Positions 5,528-5,626 of a DNA stretch of 5,626 nucleotides are shown in pieces. The notes under the pieces were generated by a model. The model worked only from the letters and a program-made list of their open reading frames with translations. It was not told the origin of the DNA and did no database searches. Origin of the DNA: an uncultured Clostridia bacterium (lineage in GTDB: Bacteria > Bacillota > Clostridia > TANB77 > CAG-508); assembly GCA_934122035.1 (NCBI GenBank), contig CAKOVP010000049.1, positions 1 to 5,626 of the forward strand, given 5' to 3'. Both the position numbers and the translations under genes were made by a program. Numbering within the stretch: position 1 is the stretch's first letter; each line of letters starts with the position of its first letter.

Positions 5528-5626
5528 TTATGGTACAGTTTTCTTCAATAATGGTAATTTTTTTATTATACTTACTATCACTAAACATATTATATATGTT
5601 GAAAATATGCCAATTGTTCTCCATTG
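5528..5626 (-). CDS. C-terminal end of a membrane protein (partial, runs off the right edge)
   Basis: Reading from the right edge on the minus strand, one frame stays open for 32 codons to a TAA at 5528-5530. It reads QWRTIGIFSTYIICLVIVSI and continues with a short basic tail, KKLPLLKKTVP. This looks like a last transmembrane helix followed by a cytoplasmic, positively charged end. Position next to glf suggests a surface-polysaccharide protein such as an acyltransferase-3 family enzyme or a flippase; the helix followed by a KLPLLKK-like tail slightly favours the acyltransferase. The family cannot be fixed from 32 residues. A second frame is also open for 33 codons (see rejected items) but is less protein-like. 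Confidence 0.5.
   Translation of the reverse strand, partial: QWRTIGIFSTYIICLVIVSIIKKLPLLKKTVP

Noticed and set aside
5523..5624. Alternative 33-codon minus-strand frame starting with ATG near the right edge (MENNWHIFNIYNM...)
   Set aside because: It overlaps the frame that encodes a credible terminal transmembrane helix, and its ribosome binding site, if any, would lie outside the window. It cannot be fully excluded.

Overview
The window is AT-rich DNA with strong AGGAGG-type ribosome binding sites, A+T-biased codons and standard stop codons. The proteins resemble those of low-GC Bacillota, most likely a Clostridia-like anaerobe. That placement is inferred from protein character and composition; no marker gene confirms it.

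From the right edge, the minus strand carries almost all the coding content. It starts with the last 32 codons of a membrane protein of unknown family. UDP-galactopyranose mutase (glf) follows, closed by a clear intrinsic terminator. Next come a near-consensus promoter, phosphoglucosamine mutase (glmM), and a translationally coupled 124-residue three-helix membrane protein of unknown function. After a 14-bp perfect hairpin comes L-lactate dehydrogenase (ldh), which has its own promoter-like region containing a Rex-like palindrome. On the plus strand, converging on ldh, is a peroxiredoxin of the Prx6/AhpC2 (1-Cys type) family. It lacks the first ~40 residues of the fold and has an Asn/Ser/Thr-rich C-terminal tail of about 110 residues.

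The gap between the convergent peroxiredoxin and ldh genes (917-1209) is the most structured non-coding stretch. It holds a tandem duplication of a ~111-bp unit. The second copy, with the DNA beyond it, forms a long imperfect inverted repeat around a smaller hairpin, like a MITE or a large bidirectional terminator.

Functionally, glf (UDP-galactofuranose supply) and glmM (glucosamine-1-phosphate for UDP-GlcNAc, hence peptidoglycan and other envelope polymers) point to cell-envelope precursor synthesis. ldh points to fermentative NADH reoxidation. The peroxiredoxin is an oxidative-stress gene that is probably broken or joined to foreign DNA at its 5' end. I see no defence system, CRISPR array, tRNA, rRNA or complete insertion sequence. 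The features most worth a second look are the truncated and extended peroxiredoxin and the repeat structure next to it.
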